A DNA stretch of 64,000 bases from Ampelomyces quisqualis (Eukaryota; Ascomycota; Dothideomycetes; Pleosporales; Phaeosphaeriaceae), in assembly GCA_018398575.1 (NCBI GenBank), contig JAGTXZ010000005.1:3782001-3846000 (forward strand), read 5' to 3'. The notes beneath the pieces were generated by a model. The model did no database searches. It was given only the letters and a program-made list of their open reading frames with translations, and was not told the origin of the DNA. Shown one piece after another: positions 63,668 to 64,000 of this stretch (its first letter is position 1; the number at the start of each line of letters is the position of its first letter). Both the position numbers and the translations under genes were made by a program.

Positions 63668-64000
63668 TCACTCGCCCAGCTTCTCCAGCAACTTCCTCCT
63701 CCTCCGCTCCAGCAACTCTTCATTCACCTCCTCGAGCGTCGGCACCCTCCACCTCACACCATCACCCGCATCGCCTGGCAACTCCGTCCACTCCTGCATC
63801 TTACTCGGCTTGTCGTCCAGATCATCTCCAAGCAACATGAAGTCATTCCAGGCCTCCTGTTCTTTCGCGCTCTCATACGCTAGCAATGTGCCATCCTCCT
63901 CGTCCAAATTATAGCCGTAGTAGCCCGCGTCGACCCTCTGCCTCAGTTCGCTCCTCTTCTCCCTACCCTTTTGTATGCCCGAGTCGTCTTCGGGCCGCTG
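63668..64000 (-). CDS. ISY1: Pre-mRNA-splicing factor Isy1, 3' part only
   Basis: The last 110 codons of a minus-strand gene that runs off the right edge; the frame is open from position 64000. Isy1 belongs to the Prp19/NTC-associated spliceosome proteins. Seen: KRSELRQRVDAGYYGYNLD followed by EEDGTLLAYE, WTELPGDAGDGVRWRVPTLE and EVNEELLERRRRKLLEKLGE, which match the C-terminal part of fungal Isy1. The N-terminal part lies outside the window. Any introns in this piece are not needed. Confidence 0.85.
   Translation of the reverse strand, partial: QRPEDDSGIQKGREKRSELRQRVDAGYYGYNLDEEDGTLLAYESAKEQEAWNDFMLLGDDLDDKPSKMQEWTELPGDAGDGVRWRVPTLEEVNEELLERRRRKLLEKLGE

Overview
This window looks like nuclear DNA of a filamentous ascomycete, most likely a dothideomycete (Pleosporales-like). 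The genes are eukaryotic and single, with about 47 introns I could place (mostly 47-60 bp, with CTAAC/CTGAC-type branch points). The genes are typical of Ascomycota, and several relic genes carry TGG-to-stop changes of the kind left by repeat-induced point mutation (RIP). The species call is inference from gene content, not from a marker gene.

Layout. 0-11 kb: a decayed cytochrome P450, an intact Baeyer-Villiger-type flavin monooxygenase, the autophagy E2-like enzyme ATG3, then a gene-poor stretch with one possible 84-codon-scale gene. 11-22 kb: the SF3b subunit RDS3 and a pinin-like protein share a divergent promoter; then a soluble epoxide hydrolase, a polyol (sorbitol/xylitol-type) dehydrogenase and COP9 signalosome subunit 6. 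23-33 kb: two unidentified conserved-looking proteins (one cysteine-rich, one Ser/Pro/Arg-rich), a small secreted protein, DNA polymerase X (POL4), a small two-helix membrane protein and a DUF4336 protein. 33-42 kb: exosome subunit RRP45 and spliceosomal CWC15 (divergent pair), phosphatidylinositol 4-kinase PIK1 and an RMD1/DUF155 membrane protein. 42.9-52.3 kb: an accessory-looking, AT-richer region with a small DUF6540-like protein, an aminoglycoside-phosphotransferase-fold kinase, a 4 x 30 bp repeat, two NAD(P)-dependent reductases, and relics of a membrane protein, a GH47 alpha-mannosidase and a NACHT-type NLR. 52.8-64 kb: an ADH6-like alcohol dehydrogenase, then a housekeeping block with the mitochondrial genes TCD, NUC1 and TIM13, an L-type lectin of the secretory pathway, an HRQ/DUF3445 haem protein and the 3' end of the splicing factor ISY1.

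How the genes fit together. Five genes act in RNA processing (RDS3, a pinin-like protein, CWC15, ISY1, RRP45), and four of them sit in two head-to-head pairs. Three neighbours (TCD, NUC1, TIM13) work in or on mitochondria. ATG3, PIK1 and the lectin belong to membrane traffic and autophagy. The P450 relic beside the flavin monooxygenase, and the reductases beside broken NLR and mannosidase genes, look like remains of faster-evolving accessory loci. Three introns are best explained with GC-AG borders. I saw no tRNA, rRNA, CRISPR or intact transposon.
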